The notes under the pieces: generated by a model
Told to the model about the DNA's origin: nothing
Databases searched by the model: none
Seen by the model: only the letters and a program-made list of their open reading frames with translations
Assembly (NCBI GenBank): GCA_041395565.1
Contig: JAWLAI010000005.1
Location: forward strand, 186,001 to 250,000
Length of the DNA stretch: 64,000 nucleotides
Direction: 5' to 3'
Source: Pseudomonadota bacterium
GTDB lineage: Bacteria > Pseudomonadota > Gammaproteobacteria > UBA9214
Shown here: in pieces, positions 27,183 through 36,447 of the stretch
Layout: every line of letters starts with the position of its first letter
How positions within the stretch are numbered: position 1 is the first letter of the stretch
Position numbers and translations under genes: made by a program

Positions 27183-28730
27183 ATGATGACCGTCTCGATC
27201 TGGCTGGTATTCGCCTTCTCGCTCGGGCTGTTGATGCGCCTGATCGGCCTGCCGCCGCTGGTGGGCTACCTCGCGGCGGGCTTTGCGCTCAGTTTCAATG
27301 GCTACGGTACCAGCCACCTGCTGGAGGAAGTGGCGCATGCGGGCGTGCTGTTGCTGCTGTTCGGTGTCGGACTCAAGCTGCGCCTGAAGAGCATGCTGCG
27401 CGCCGAGGTGCTCGCGGGTTCGCTGCTGCACATGGTGATTACCGCGGCTGTGTTCATGTTGCTGCTGCTCCGGTTCAGCGCGCTCGACCTGCATATGATC
27501 CTGGTGATCGCACTGGCCCTGTCGTTTTCCAGTACCGTGGTCGCGGCCAAGGTGCTGGAAAGCAAGCGGGAATTGCGCGCCTTCCATGGCCGTGTCGCCA
27601 TCGGCATCCTGATCATCCAGGACCTGGTGGCGGTGGCGATCCTGAGCGCACTCGGCGGCCATGCCCCCTCACCATGGGCCGCGGCCCTGCTCGGTCTGCT
27701 GTTGGTGCGGCCACTGCTGTACAAACTGCTCGACCTGTCGGGTCATGGCGAACTGGTCATTCTCTATGGCCTGATGCTGGCCCTGGTGTTCGGTGGCAAG
27801 GCGTTCGAGGTCGTGGGGCTCAGTTCCGAGCTGGGCGCCCTGCTGCTCGGCGTGATCCTTGCCGGGCACGCGCGTGCCAAGCAGCTGGCCAATGCCTTGT
27901 GGGGGTTGAAGGAGCTGCTGCTGGTCGGCTTTTTCCTGCAGATCGGGCTGTACGGGACGCCCACCTGGTCGCTGCTGGAGCAGGCCGCGCTGCTGAACCT
28001 GGCACTCCCCTTCAAGGCATTGCTGTTCTTCGGCGTGCTGCTGCTGTTCCGCCTGCGTGCACGCAGCGCCTTTCTTGCCGGTATTTCGCTGGCGAGTTTC
28101 AGCGAATTCGGCCTGATCGTCGCGAGTCTCGGCGTCAAGCAGGGGATGCTCGGCGAGGAATGGCTGGTGCTGCTGGCCCTTGCCGTCGCACTGTCGTTTG
28201 CCCTGTCGGCGCCGCTGAACCGCCATGCGCACGAAATCTACGAGTATTTCGAGTCGTTCCTGCAGCGCTTCGAGACCCGCCGGCGCCATCCCGACGACGA
28301 GCCGGTATCGCTGGGCAATTCGCATGTGGTGATCATGGGCATGGGCCGCGTCGGCACCGGTGCATACGACGAGTTCAAGGCGCAGGGGCACCTGACCGTG
28401 GGGCTCGACTCCGACCCGGGCAAGGCGGAGAAGCATCGCAAGGCGGGGCGCCGGGTGCTGTACGCCGATGCCGAGGACCCCGGCTTCTGGAGCCACCTCG
28501 ACCTGCACGGGGTGGAGACCGTGGTGCTGACCATGCCGGAGACGGAGGCCAAGGTGATCGCCACGCGCCAGTTACGCAAGCGCGGATTCACCGGCCTGAT
28601 CAGCGCGACCGTCTATTACGCCGAGGATGTCGAGCCCTTGAACCGCGCGGGCGCGGACCTGGTGTATGACTATCACGACGGCATCGGCGTCGGCCTCGCG
28701 CGGCTTTCACTCGAGCGGCGCGCGAATTAG
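27183..28730 (+). CDS. CPA2-family cation:proton antiporter with RCK (TrkA-N) domain
   Basis: 515 residues. About 12 membrane spans (residues 1-370) with the CPA2 features PPLVGYLAAGFALS, ALSFSSTVVAAKVLESK and LLLGVILAG, then a cytosolic Rossmann-type regulatory domain from about 380: VVIMGMGRVGTGAYDEF with the nucleotide-binding GMGRVG, YADAEDPGFW and TMPETEAKVIATRQLRK. The architecture is that of KefB/KefC and YbaL potassium/proton exchangers. No glutathione-specific KefF gene is adjacent. The ion is presumably K+ or Na+. Confidence 0.9.
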   Translation: MMTVSIWLVFAFSLGLLMRLIGLPPLVGYLAAGFALSFNGYGTSHLLEEVAHAGVLLLLFGVGLKLRLKSMLRAEVLAGSLLHMVITAAVFMLLLLRFSALDLHMILVIALALSFSSTVVAAKVLESKRELRAFHGRVAIGILIIQDLVAVAILSALGGHAPSPWAAALLGLLLVRPLLYKLLDLSGHGELVILYGLMLALVFGGKAFEVVGLSSELGALLLGVILAGHARAKQLANALWGLKELLLVGFFLQIGLYGTPTWSLLEQAALLNLALPFKALLFFGVLLLFRLRARSAFLAGISLASFSEFGLIVASLGVKQGMLGEEWLVLLALAVALSFALSAPLNRHAHEIYEYFESFLQRFETRRRHPDDEPVSLGNSHVVIMGMGRVGTGAYDEFKAQGHLTVGLDSDPGKAEKHRKAGRRVLYADAEDPGFWSHLDLHGVETVVLTMPETEAKVIATRQLRKRGFTGLISATVYYAEDVEPLNRAGADLVYDYHDGIGVGLARLSLERRAN

Positions 28731-28784
28731 GGTGTCAGAGCACAGTTTTCCCGGATTATTAAGCAGAAAACGTGCCCTGACACC
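28731..28784. repeat. Family A repeat, complete
   Basis: GGTGTCAGAGCACAGTTTTC and GAAAACGTGCCCTGACACC are inverted around GGATTATTAAGCA. It begins on the base after the antiporter stop codon. Confidence 0.85.
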
Positions 28785-28810
28785 TTATTAACACGCCATC
28801 CCCGTGGCAT

Positions 28811-29239
28811 TCATTTCTGATCTGCCAGCCTCCAGCGGTAGTGCGCCGCCCGCTCGCCACGTATAAAGCGAACGGCATCGACGGTGTCGATGACAATCGA
28901 AACCAGATTGGTGATGAACAGCAGGGCGAGCCATTTTGCCATGCCCGGTGCACGCGTGATCGTGTCGATATGCGTCGCCATCCAGGCAAACATCGGCACC
29001 CACAGGACATGGGTCGTACCGAGGATGCGCGTGAAGCCAATGTACCGATAGATGAGCGCCTGGGCTGAAACTGCGATCACTGTCACCGCCAGAACGACCT
29101 GCGCCTCGATATGCGTGATAAACAGCAGACAAGCAGCATTGACGACCAAGAGCCACATGCCCCACAACCGCGGAACCGGGCGGAATCGCAACAAGACTAC
29201 ACCGAACAACTCCATCATTTGTGTCAGAAAGCGGATCAT
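28811..29239 (-). CDS. Small integral membrane protein, unknown
   Basis: 142 residues with four hydrophobic segments (LWGMWLLVVNAACLLFI, VVLAVTVIAVSAQALIYRY, ILGTTHVLWVPMFAWMA and WLALLFITNLVSIVIDTVDA) and a C-terminal cytosolic tail, RFIRGERAAHYRWRLADQK. The start at 29239 is preferred because a strong GGAGGTG lies 6 bases upstream and would be inside the gene with the 29254 start. No family recognised. Confidence 0.7.
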   Translation of the reverse strand: MIRFLTQMMELFGVVLLRFRPVPRLWGMWLLVVNAACLLFITHIEAQVVLAVTVIAVSAQALIYRYIGFTRILGTTHVLWVPMFAWMATHIDTITRAPGMAKWLALLFITNLVSIVIDTVDAVRFIRGERAAHYRWRLADQK

Positions 29240-29382
29240 ATTCACCTCCAGCATGGCATGCCAATTCGTACATGCGAGCCTAGCATAGGGCCGGTCCGGC
29301 CAACTGGATACTGCGCAACCCGGAGCAATCCACTACGCATTGCGTAGTTGACCAGGCTAGCGCAGCAGGCGCAGGGTAATGC

Positions 29383-29436
29383 GGGTGACAGAACTCACTT
29401 GCCGCTCACATCGGAGAAAAATGTCTTCTGACTCCT
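29383..29436. repeat. Degenerate family A repeat
   Basis: GGGTGACAGAACTCACTTGC and GAGAAAAATGTCTTCTGACT keep the overall inverted design with several mismatches. It ends just before the yheS stop. Confidence 0.5.
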
Positions 29437-29437
29437 A

Positions 29438-31336
29438 TTATTCCGACTGTCGCGCTTCCAGTTCTTCGCTGGCCGCCAGCCAGTCACTCTCCAGGGCTGC
29501 AATCTTCCGGTCGACGTCTGTCTTCTCGCGCAGCAGTTCATTCAACCGGGCCTTGTTCTCCACGCTATAGACTGCGGAATCTGCGAGGCACTGCTCGAGT
29601 TCATGCTGGCGTGCGTGCAGGCGTGCGAGCGCGACTTCCGCCCGTGTGACTTTTTCGCGCAGCGGCTGCAATAGCCGGCGCTGTTCGGCCTCCTGGCGCT
29701 TTTGTTCCTTGCGCGTGACCGCGCTGTTCGGGCCGGCAGTGGTGACGGGCGCAACCCGCTGCTCGCGGTTCTGCGCGATCAGCCATTGCGGGTAATCATC
29801 CAGGCTGTCCGGAAATTCCTCCACCCGCCCGGCATGGACCAGCACCAGCCGGTCGCAGGTCACGCGCAGCAGATGGCGGTCGTGCGAGACCAGCATCATG
29901 GCACCGGCGAAGTCCTGCAGTGCCGTGGCCAGCGCCTGGCGCATTTCCAGGTCCAGGTGGTTGGTGGGCTCATCGAGCAACAGCAGGTTCGGCCGCTGAT
30001 AGACCAGCAGCGCCAGCACCAGCCGTGATTTCTCCCCGCCCGAAAACGGACCGGTCGGCGCCAGCGCCTGGTCGGCGGGAAAGCCGAAGCCGCCCAGATA
30101 ATCGCGCAGATCCTGCTCGCGCGCCTGCGGATCGATGCGCAGCAGGTGCACCAGCGGCGAGGCCTGCGCGTCGAGCTGCTCGACCTGGTGCTGGGCGAAA
30201 TAGCCGATCCTAAGGTCCTGCGCCGGCTCGCGCGCGCCCTCCTGCGGTTCGATCACGCCGGCCAGCAGCTTGATCAGCGTGGACTTGCCGGCACCGTTCG
30301 GCCCCAGCAGGCCGATGCGTTCGCCCGGGGAGAGGCTGAGCTCGACGCCGCCGATGACGGTGGTGTCGCCGTAGCCGGCGACCACCGCGCGCAGGCGCAG
30401 CAGGGGATCCGGCAATTTGTGCGGCTCGCGCAGGCTGAAGCGGAACGGCGAGTCCACGTGCGCCGGGGCGATCAGCTCCATGCGCTGCAGGGCCTTCAGG
30501 CGGCTCTGGGCCTGGCGCGCCTTGGTGGCCTTGGCACGGAAGCGCTCGACAAAGGCATGCATGTGCGCGATCTCGCGCTGCTGTTTCTCGTATTGCGCCT
30601 GCTGGCCGGCCAGCATCTCCGCGCGCCGGCGCTCGAACGCCGAGTAGTTGCCGCTGTAGAGCGTGAGTCGCGCGCGCTCGATGTGGGCAATATGGCCGAC
30701 CACGCGGTCGAGGAAATCCCGGTCGTGCGAGATCAGCAGCAGCGTGCCCGGATAGGCGCACAGCCAGTTTTCCAGCCAGATGACGGCATCAAGGTCCAGG
30801 TGGTTGGTGGGCTCGTCCAGCAGCAGCAGGTCCGAGCGGCACATGAGCGCGCGCGCGAGGTTCAGCCGCATGCGCCAGCCGCCCGAGAATGCGCTGACCG
30901 GACGCGCCTCGTCGGCGCTGCTGAAACCCAGGCCGTGCAGCAGCTGCGCGGCGCGGCTGCGTGCCGTGTAGCCGCCGATGGCATCGAACTGCGCGTGCAG
31001 CGAGCCGAGCGTCTCGCCATCGTGCCGGGCTTCCGCATCATTGAGCGCGGCCTCGACCGCACGCAGCCCCGCGTCGCCATCGAGCACGTACTCGATGGCC
31101 GCACGCGCCCCGGCCGGCATCTCCTGCGCCACGTGGGCGATCACCCAGTCGGCAGGATACCGGCACGCGCCGGCATCGGCATGCAGTTCGTCGCGGATCA
31201 GGGCGAACAGGCTCGACTTGCCGGTGCCGTTCGTGCCGGTGACGCCGACCTTCCATCCCGGATGGATCTGCAGGGTGGCGTGTTCGAACAGCAGCCGCGG
31301 CCCGCGGCGCAGGGCAAGATCGTCGAATTGCAGCAT
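29438..31336 (-). CDS. yheS: ABC-F family ATPase, YheS type
   Basis: 632-residue cytosolic protein with two ABC domains and no membrane part. Domain 1: Walker A GTNGTGKSS, signature FSGGWRMRLNLARAL, Walker B LLLLDEPTNHLDLDAV. The charged linker (arm/P-site tip region) ERRRAEMLAGQQAQYEKQQR follows. Domain 2: Walker A GPNGAGKST, signature FSGGEKSRLVLALLV, Walker B LLLLDEPTNHLDLEMR. A coiled coil closes the protein. ABC-F proteins act on the ribosome as translation factors. Length and domain spacing match E. coli YheS rather than EttA or Uup. Confidence 0.92.
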   Translation of the reverse strand: MLQFDDLALRRGPRLLFEHATLQIHPGWKVGVTGTNGTGKSSLFALIRDELHADAGACRYPADWVIAHVAQEMPAGARAAIEYVLDGDAGLRAVEAALNDAEARHDGETLGSLHAQFDAIGGYTARSRAAQLLHGLGFSSADEARPVSAFSGGWRMRLNLARALMCRSDLLLLDEPTNHLDLDAVIWLENWLCAYPGTLLLISHDRDFLDRVVGHIAHIERARLTLYSGNYSAFERRRAEMLAGQQAQYEKQQREIAHMHAFVERFRAKATKARQAQSRLKALQRMELIAPAHVDSPFRFSLREPHKLPDPLLRLRAVVAGYGDTTVIGGVELSLSPGERIGLLGPNGAGKSTLIKLLAGVIEPQEGAREPAQDLRIGYFAQHQVEQLDAQASPLVHLLRIDPQAREQDLRDYLGGFGFPADQALAPTGPFSGGEKSRLVLALLVYQRPNLLLLDEPTNHLDLEMRQALATALQDFAGAMMLVSHDRHLLRVTCDRLVLVHAGRVEEFPDSLDDYPQWLIAQNREQRVAPVTTAGPNSAVTRKEQKRQEAEQRRLLQPLREKVTRAEVALARLHARQHELEQCLADSAVYSVENKARLNELLREKTDVDRKIAALESDWLAASEELEARQSE

Positions 31337-31342
31337 GGGGTC

Positions 31343-31396
31343 AGGTGTCAGCGCGCATTTTCTGCTGATATTAACCGGAAATGTGCGCTGACACCC
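31343..31396. repeat. Family A repeat, complete
   Basis: AGGTGTCAGCGCGCATTTTC and GGAAATGTGCGCTGACACCC are inverted around a TGATATTAACC centre. Its right arm encodes the last eight residues and stop codon of the next gene (31371). Confidence 0.9.
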
Positions 31397-32711
31397 TGTT
31401 ATCGCGGAAACGCGCGATCAGGCGACCCCGCAGATCGGCCATGTCCATATGGTAGATGTCCTGTGGAAACAGGAACTCCGCCACCCCGGAATCGAAGATG
31501 CGCCGCACCTCGTATTCGTCATGCGAGACGCCGTGCCGGTAGTGGTAATCGAGGTACGACTGGTTGGTATGGATGATGAACTCCACCCGCGTATCGCCCA
31601 GCCGTGCAAAGAACTTCATCATCGGGGTATCGCGGCTGCTTCCGGCAGACCCGGCGGCGTAGCCGCCGCCGTCCAGGGTGTCGGAGATGTCCTCGAGCGT
31701 CATCAGCACCCCGGAGCGCACGGCCGCCTTGGTCAGGTGTTCGACGAAGCGGTTGACCTCGGCGCGCCCGTCCAGCACCGCCATCAGCCCGAGTTCGTCG
31801 TCCACCGCGACTGCCGGATTCTTTTCGTTCTTGCGCAACAGTTTCAGCACCTTGGCGGCCGGGACCTTCTTCCGCACCGAGACGTAGACGGGGATATCCT
31901 TGGCACCCGGACGGAACAGGCGGCGCTTGACGAAGGTAAGATGCTGATCGGGCCGCAACGTCAATCCGCTGACCTTGTCCATGTCGATCACCTGCACGCC
32001 GATGCAACGGTAGTCGGTCGGATCATGCTCGCTGAGCAGATAGGCCGATCGATGCTCCCCGATGCGCAGTTGCGGGCTCCACACATAGTCGTTGAGAAAC
32101 CGCAGAAAGCCCGAAAAGCGCGATTCGATATCGGTCTCGCGCTCGCGTTGATCGATCGCCCCGGCAAGGTTCATCAGTACCAGCTTGCGTTTGGCCTCGA
32201 ACCGCACCTTCTTGTGGTAGCGGTCATCGAAGACGATCAGCAGCAGATCGACCGGGTCCATGGTCGTGGCGATTTCGTTGCTGATCTCGAATTGCGGCGC
32301 ATAGGGCGTGAGCACCTTGTCGCGCAGGTAATCGATGACCTCGTCGGCGGTGGCCGCGAACTCGTGCAGCTTGGTCTGGATCTGGTGGATCTCGACCTCG
32401 ATATTGAACAGGCGCGCTATCAGCCGGTGTGCCTGCTCGCGGCAGGCCCGTTTCTGCCGCTCATCGGTCAACAGCCGCTGGATCGCGGCGAAATCGCGCA
32501 CCTGCAGCAGGTTGAAGATCTGGCTGCGAACCGCGCGGTACTTGGTGGTCTGCACCTGGTCGGCCAGCAGGCGCCTGACCCATTCACGGTGCGGCCTGGA
32601 AAACGGCCGGTCGAGCGACACGCTCTCTTCCACTGCAAAGGGGCCATCCTGCTTCATGGCGGCAAAAATGGATTGATCGCTGAGTACACTCACGGATACC
32701 GCCTCTGCCAA
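31371..32711 (-). CDS. Cytosolic protein of unknown function (possible nucleotidyltransferase-like core)
   Basis: 446 residues, no membrane segment or signal peptide. An alpha-helical N-terminal third (REWVRRLLADQVQTTKYRAV...) is followed by a mixed region. The part VAVDDELGLMAVLDGRAEVN, FVEHLTKAAVRSG and later VEFIIHTNQSYLDYHYRHGV, SHDEYEVRRIFDSG faintly recalls the order of strands and charged motifs in RelA/SpoT synthetase domains, but key signatures are not convincing. The last eight residues (RVSAHISG) and the stop are read from a family A repeat, so the original C-terminus may have been replaced. Confidence 0.6.
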   Translation of the reverse strand: MAEAVSVSVLSDQSIFAAMKQDGPFAVEESVSLDRPFSRPHREWVRRLLADQVQTTKYRAVRSQIFNLLQVRDFAAIQRLLTDERQKRACREQAHRLIARLFNIEVEIHQIQTKLHEFAATADEVIDYLRDKVLTPYAPQFEISNEIATTMDPVDLLLIVFDDRYHKKVRFEAKRKLVLMNLAGAIDQRERETDIESRFSGFLRFLNDYVWSPQLRIGEHRSAYLLSEHDPTDYRCIGVQVIDMDKVSGLTLRPDQHLTFVKRRLFRPGAKDIPVYVSVRKKVPAAKVLKLLRKNEKNPAVAVDDELGLMAVLDGRAEVNRFVEHLTKAAVRSGVLMTLEDISDTLDGGGYAAGSAGSSRDTPMMKFFARLGDTRVEFIIHTNQSYLDYHYRHGVSHDEYEVRRIFDSGVAEFLFPQDIYHMDMADLRGRLIARFRDNRVSAHISG

Positions 32712-33322
32712 GGGCTACGCGCCAGACAAGATCTTTAAAATGAGGTCAGCGCAGGATATCCGCGAATCGCGGCGACTGCCGTTCTCTGACCCCTGATTTA
32801 ACGGCTATATTAGAGAAAAATGTGCTCCGACCCCTATTACAGAATAATCCTTACAAATCAGCGCACTGATCGGGAATGACCGGGACCCGCCGGGCAGCAC
32901 CGGGCAGGTCTGCCGACACGGCGTATCCACCTGCAGATGGCGCAACCCAGTGTTGAGAGCCGGGATGAAGCCTTCCCGATGGAGTGGACTGGCAGCTAGG
33001 CGGCACCGGGCTGGTCGGATTCGCCAGCAGGGGACGGAGTCGCAGGCACCGCCCGGGCGGGCACCGACTTGCGCATACAGCAAAACAACGGGGCTGCACA
33101 TGCCTGCCGTCGGCATGGCCGCCTGACGACCTGTCCGGTCAGCGGGACCTAACCGCAAACAGTCAGCCCCCGCCACCGGAGTCTCCCGATCACCTATCGA
33201 CAGCCGGTGATAGGTGGCATCGGGATAATCGATTAGTTTTTAGCCATTCTCACCCGCAAACTGCAGGTGGCTATCCATGATGCCGCAATCTGCATGCCGC
33301 GGCGCCAGACGATCCACCTGGT
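32712..33322. other. Gene-less divergent intergenic region
   Basis: 611 bases between the unknown gene and the SulP gene. A family A right half is at 32805-32835. The remaining 480 bases are GC-rich and hold no supportable gene; an open frame on the minus strand (32805-33176) lacks protein-like composition. Confidence 0.5.
32805..32835. repeat. Family A repeat, right half
   Basis: TATATTAGAGAAAAATGTGC then TCCGACCCC, the right arm ending in the GACCCC form typical of families B and C. A weak left arm (GAGGTCAGCGCA) is near 32740. Confidence 0.6.
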
Positions 33323-35407
33323 ATGAATTCATTCTGGACGACACTTTTTCCATTTATCCGATGGTTCCCGCTGACGCGCGCAAGCCTGCGCGCCGACCTC
33401 ATGGCGGGCATCACCGTTGCGCTGGTGCTGGTGCCGCAAAGCATGGCCTACGCATCACTGGCGGGCCTGCCGGTCGTCTACGGCTTGTACGCTTCATTCG
33501 TGCCGGTGATCGTCGCCGCGATGTGGGGCGTATCGAGCCAGTTGCACACCGGTCCGGTCGCCATGCTGTCACTGATGTCTGCCGCCGCCCTGCTTCCGTT
33601 TGCAGCACCCGGCTCACCGGCATTTATCGAGCTGTCACTGATGCTCGCCCTGATGGTGGGCGTATTGAGGCTGGCGCTCGGCGTATTCAAGCTCGGCGCG
33701 ATCGTCAACCTGCTGTCGAGCCCGGTCATCGTCGGCTTTACCAATGCCGCCGCCTTGATCATCGGCCTGTCGCAGCTCAACAAGGTGATCGGGGTACCGT
33801 TTCCGCGCTCGGATTCCTACCTTGCCGACCTGTGGCGGGTGATCGAGCAGATAGCGCACCTGCACTGGCCGACGGTGGCGTTTGCTGCCGGTGCCTGGCT
33901 GGTCATCGCCGGCTTGCGCCGCATATCGCAAACCCTGCCTGGCGTGCTGATAGCGGTGGCGGTCTCGACCGTGCTCAGCGCACTGATCGGCTATGACGAC
34001 AAGACCGAACTCGCGGCCAGCCAGGCTCGCGAAGGCCGCTTCCAGGGCGAGATCGAATTTTACCTGCAGAACCAGGCGCGTAGCGCCGATCTGACGAACG
34101 AAACAGCCAGGCTCAACCAGAAAATCGGCGAGCTGGAGGCGGCGGGCGGGCTGGAAAACATCAGTACCGCAAACCGGCTGAAGTCGCAGGTTGCCATCAA
34201 CGAATATCAGCTCCAGATCATCAAGCGCGAGAACAACCGCGAGCAGGTCGCGCTGCATTCGCTTGCCTTCCGCCGGGTCTTGCCGGAAGACGGCAGCGCC
34301 GTACTGTACCCGCGCGGGCAGGTGCCGGCAGGTCTGCAGGACGATGGCAAGACCTGGCGCTTCGACAGAATCGCCAACGGCCGGCTGGTGTTCACGGCGG
34401 GCGGCGCCGTGGTCGGCTCGATTCCGCAGGGCCTGCCGAGTTTCAATGTGCCGACGATACACTGGGGGCTGATGCTGAGCCTGCTGCCGTCGGCACTGGT
34501 GATGGCGCTGATCGGTTTCATGGAGGCCACGTCCATATCGAAGGCGATCGCAACCAATACCGGGCAGCGGGTGGACACCAGCAAGGAACTGATCGGCCAG
34601 GGCCTTGGCAATATCGCGGGCAGCTTCTTCGGTTCCTACACGGTGAGCGGTTCATTTTCGCGCTCGGCGGTGGCGGCGCGGTCGGGCGCACAGACCGGAC
34701 TGTATGCCATCATCAGCGCACTGGCCGTGGTGCTGGTACTGCTCTTCTTCACCGAGTATCTCTATCACCTGCCGCAGGCGGTACTGGCAGTCATCGTCAT
34801 GATGGCCGTGTTCAGCCTGATCCGCATCGACCCGTTGATTCATGCCTGGCGCATAGACCGCATCGGCGCGCTGACGGGCGTCATCACCTTTTTTGCCACG
34901 CTGCTGCTGGCCCCGGCCATAGCCAACGGCATCCTGATCGGGATCTTCCTCACCATCACCCACTTCCTGATCAAGACGATGAAGCCGCGCGCGGAGGTCG
35001 TCAGCCGCAAACCCGACGGCACCCTGGGCGGGGTACTGGCCAATCAGCTGCAGCCGATCAGCGAATATTTCGTGCCGGTACGCTTTGACGGCTCGCTCAC
35101 CTTCGTCAACGTGGCCTATTTCGAAGACATGATCCTCGAGGCGCTGGCCGATTTCCCGAAGTGCAGGACCATCCTGGTGGTGGGCAGCGGCATCAATGAT
35201 ATCGATGCGTCGGGCGAGGAGAAGGTCCGCGATCTGGCCGACCGGTTACGGGCAGTTAACGTATCCCTGGTGTTCAGCGGCCTGAAGAACCAGGTGAAAA
35301 CCGTCTTCCTGCGCTCCGGACTGCTGCAGGAGCTTGGCGAGACCGCCTTCTACTCGAACAAGGAGCAGGCGCTCGGCGCCCTGATCGAGCAGTACCGAAC
35401 CGGCTAG
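33323..35407 (+). CDS. SulP family anion transporter with large insertion and STAS domain
   Basis: 694-residue inner-membrane transporter. N-terminal SulP core: LRADLMAGITVALVLVPQSM, YASLAGLPVVYGLYASFVPV and SSPVIVGFTNAAALIIGLSQ. After about seven helices an insertion of roughly 145 residues (about 225-372) occurs, hydrophilic and in part coiled coil (SADLTNETARLNQKIGELEA). The second half of the core follows (FIGFMEATSISKAIATNTGQ region) and a cytosolic STAS domain (about 585-694) with ILVVGSGINDIDASGEEK. The family exports or imports sulfate, bicarbonate or other anions. With sulfur-oxidation genes nearby, sulfate or bicarbonate are reasonable substrates; this is inference. Confidence 0.88.
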   Translation: MNSFWTTLFPFIRWFPLTRASLRADLMAGITVALVLVPQSMAYASLAGLPVVYGLYASFVPVIVAAMWGVSSQLHTGPVAMLSLMSAAALLPFAAPGSPAFIELSLMLALMVGVLRLALGVFKLGAIVNLLSSPVIVGFTNAAALIIGLSQLNKVIGVPFPRSDSYLADLWRVIEQIAHLHWPTVAFAAGAWLVIAGLRRISQTLPGVLIAVAVSTVLSALIGYDDKTELAASQAREGRFQGEIEFYLQNQARSADLTNETARLNQKIGELEAAGGLENISTANRLKSQVAINEYQLQIIKRENNREQVALHSLAFRRVLPEDGSAVLYPRGQVPAGLQDDGKTWRFDRIANGRLVFTAGGAVVGSIPQGLPSFNVPTIHWGLMLSLLPSALVMALIGFMEATSISKAIATNTGQRVDTSKELIGQGLGNIAGSFFGSYTVSGSFSRSAVAARSGAQTGLYAIISALAVVLVLLFFTEYLYHLPQAVLAVIVMMAVFSLIRIDPLIHAWRIDRIGALTGVITFFATLLLAPAIANGILIGIFLTITHFLIKTMKPRAEVVSRKPDGTLGGVLANQLQPISEYFVPVRFDGSLTFVNVAYFEDMILEALADFPKCRTILVVGSGINDIDASGEEKVRDLADRLRAVNVSLVFSGLKNQVKTVFLRSGLLQELGETAFYSNKEQALGALIEQYRTG

Positions 35408-35453
35408 GGCACCAGAGCTAATTTTAGGATAAGCAGAAAAAGCTCCTGGCACC
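35407..35453. repeat. Family A repeat, complete but diverged
   Basis: GGGCACCAGAGCTAATTTTA and AAAAGCTCCTGGCACC are inverted arms. The first base is the last base of the SulP stop codon, and the next gene (convergent) ends 9 bases further. Confidence 0.75.
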
Positions 35454-35461
35454 TGTTGTAC

Positions 35462-36340
35462 TTATCCAAATCGCTCGGCACTCCATGTCTCCCATACGCG
35501 CTGGTATGCAGCACGCAAGGACTCGTTCCCATGCGCGCGTTCAAGGCGTCGTATTGTGAAATGTGCCTTTGCGATGGATTGGAAGTGATCCGTAAACAGG
35601 ACATTGAGCACTGAGCCACCCACCGCCCCGATCACAGGCATCGATTGCGCGGCAATCTTCTGGGTAAGTGGCGCACCAAACTGTATTGCGATGCGGTCTA
35701 CTAGTTGCGCGATCGCGGGAGCGCTTTTGTCCGCAATACCACGCGTCGCGATGTAACGCACGGCTTCCGATGAAGAGGTTCGGAGCGCGTCGCGAAGCCT
35801 GAAGTAGCGGGAAACACCTGGCATAGGCGCTACATCACCACCGAGCGCCAGCACCTCCAGACAGGCAAGCCGGGCTTCTGTTTGAGTTAAGTCTTCGCCT
35901 TCCCGGCTGGCAATCGCGGCGATTGACCGCAGCATGATCGTAATGGATATCGGCAGTTCGGCGAGCAGCGCACCGGCACCAAAAAAACCACCCACCGCAC
36001 CGCTCAGACCCGCGGCAAACCTGTGGGCGGCGCTCGACAGCGAGCTGGTGCTGGTGACCGCCAGCGACGATATTGCGAGATCGAACGCCACGCTGATTGC
36101 CTTGCGGCTCCCTCGATACACCACATCCATCCATGATTCAGGCAGCAAACGCAGGATGGTTTCGATGGGCGCACCCACGAGCGCCGACAGTTTCGCCGCG
36201 AAGCTTGTCGTTTCGAGTACGATCATCGCCTCGCGCAAGGCATGCTGGTCAGAGGGCGGCCAAATATCAACGGTGCCTGCGCACATCATTTCCCAATACA
36301 GCTTCAGCGGCTTCCTCAAAAAGGAGGAAAACAGTACCAT
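35462..36340 (-). CDS. EcsC family protein
   Basis: 292 residues. Recognised from the EcsC pattern: helical N-terminus, a glycine/alanine-rich central hydrophobic part (GLSGAVGGFFGAGALLAELP, then ISITIMLRSIAAIASREGED) and LACLEVLALGG, ending with the AHFTIRRLERAHG helix. EcsC proteins are membrane-associated and poorly characterised. The start at 36340 has no clear ribosome-binding site; the methionines near 36286-36289 are alternatives. Convergent with SulP and divergent from deaD. Confidence 0.8.
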   Translation of the reverse strand: MVLFSSFLRKPLKLYWEMMCAGTVDIWPPSDQHALREAMIVLETTSFAAKLSALVGAPIETILRLLPESWMDVVYRGSRKAISVAFDLAISSLAVTSTSSLSSAAHRFAAGLSGAVGGFFGAGALLAELPISITIMLRSIAAIASREGEDLTQTEARLACLEVLALGGDVAPMPGVSRYFRLRDALRTSSSEAVRYIATRGIADKSAPAIAQLVDRIAIQFGAPLTQKIAAQSMPVIGAVGGSVLNVLFTDHFQSIAKAHFTIRRLERAHGNESLRAAYQRVWETWSAERFG

Positions 36341-36345
36341 ACTAA

Positions 36346-36397
36346 GTTGTCAGAGCACATTTTCTGTTTACATTCGGGAGCAATGCGCGCTGACACC
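36346..36397. repeat. Family A repeat, complete
   Basis: GTTGTCAGAGCACATTTTCT and CAATGCGCGCTGACACC, inverted around TTACATTCGGGAG. In the divergent promoter region of the EcsC and deaD genes. Confidence 0.8.
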
Positions 36398-36447
36398 AAT
36401 TGCTGGCCCCGGCTTTCCGCACCTTTCCGCATTCCCAGGTACTACAC

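Noticed and set aside
28811..29040. Other minus-strand frames over the small membrane protein
   Set aside because: Only one frame has regular membrane helices and a GGAGGTG site; the others are shadows.
30146..31576. Plus-strand frame of 476 codons opposite yheS
   Set aside because: Antisense shadow of a gene with two complete ABC domains.
32805..33176. Minus-strand frame in the gap before the SulP gene
   Set aside because: Rich in Arg, Pro and Gly without domain, ribosome-binding site or conservation clue; starts inside a family A repeat.
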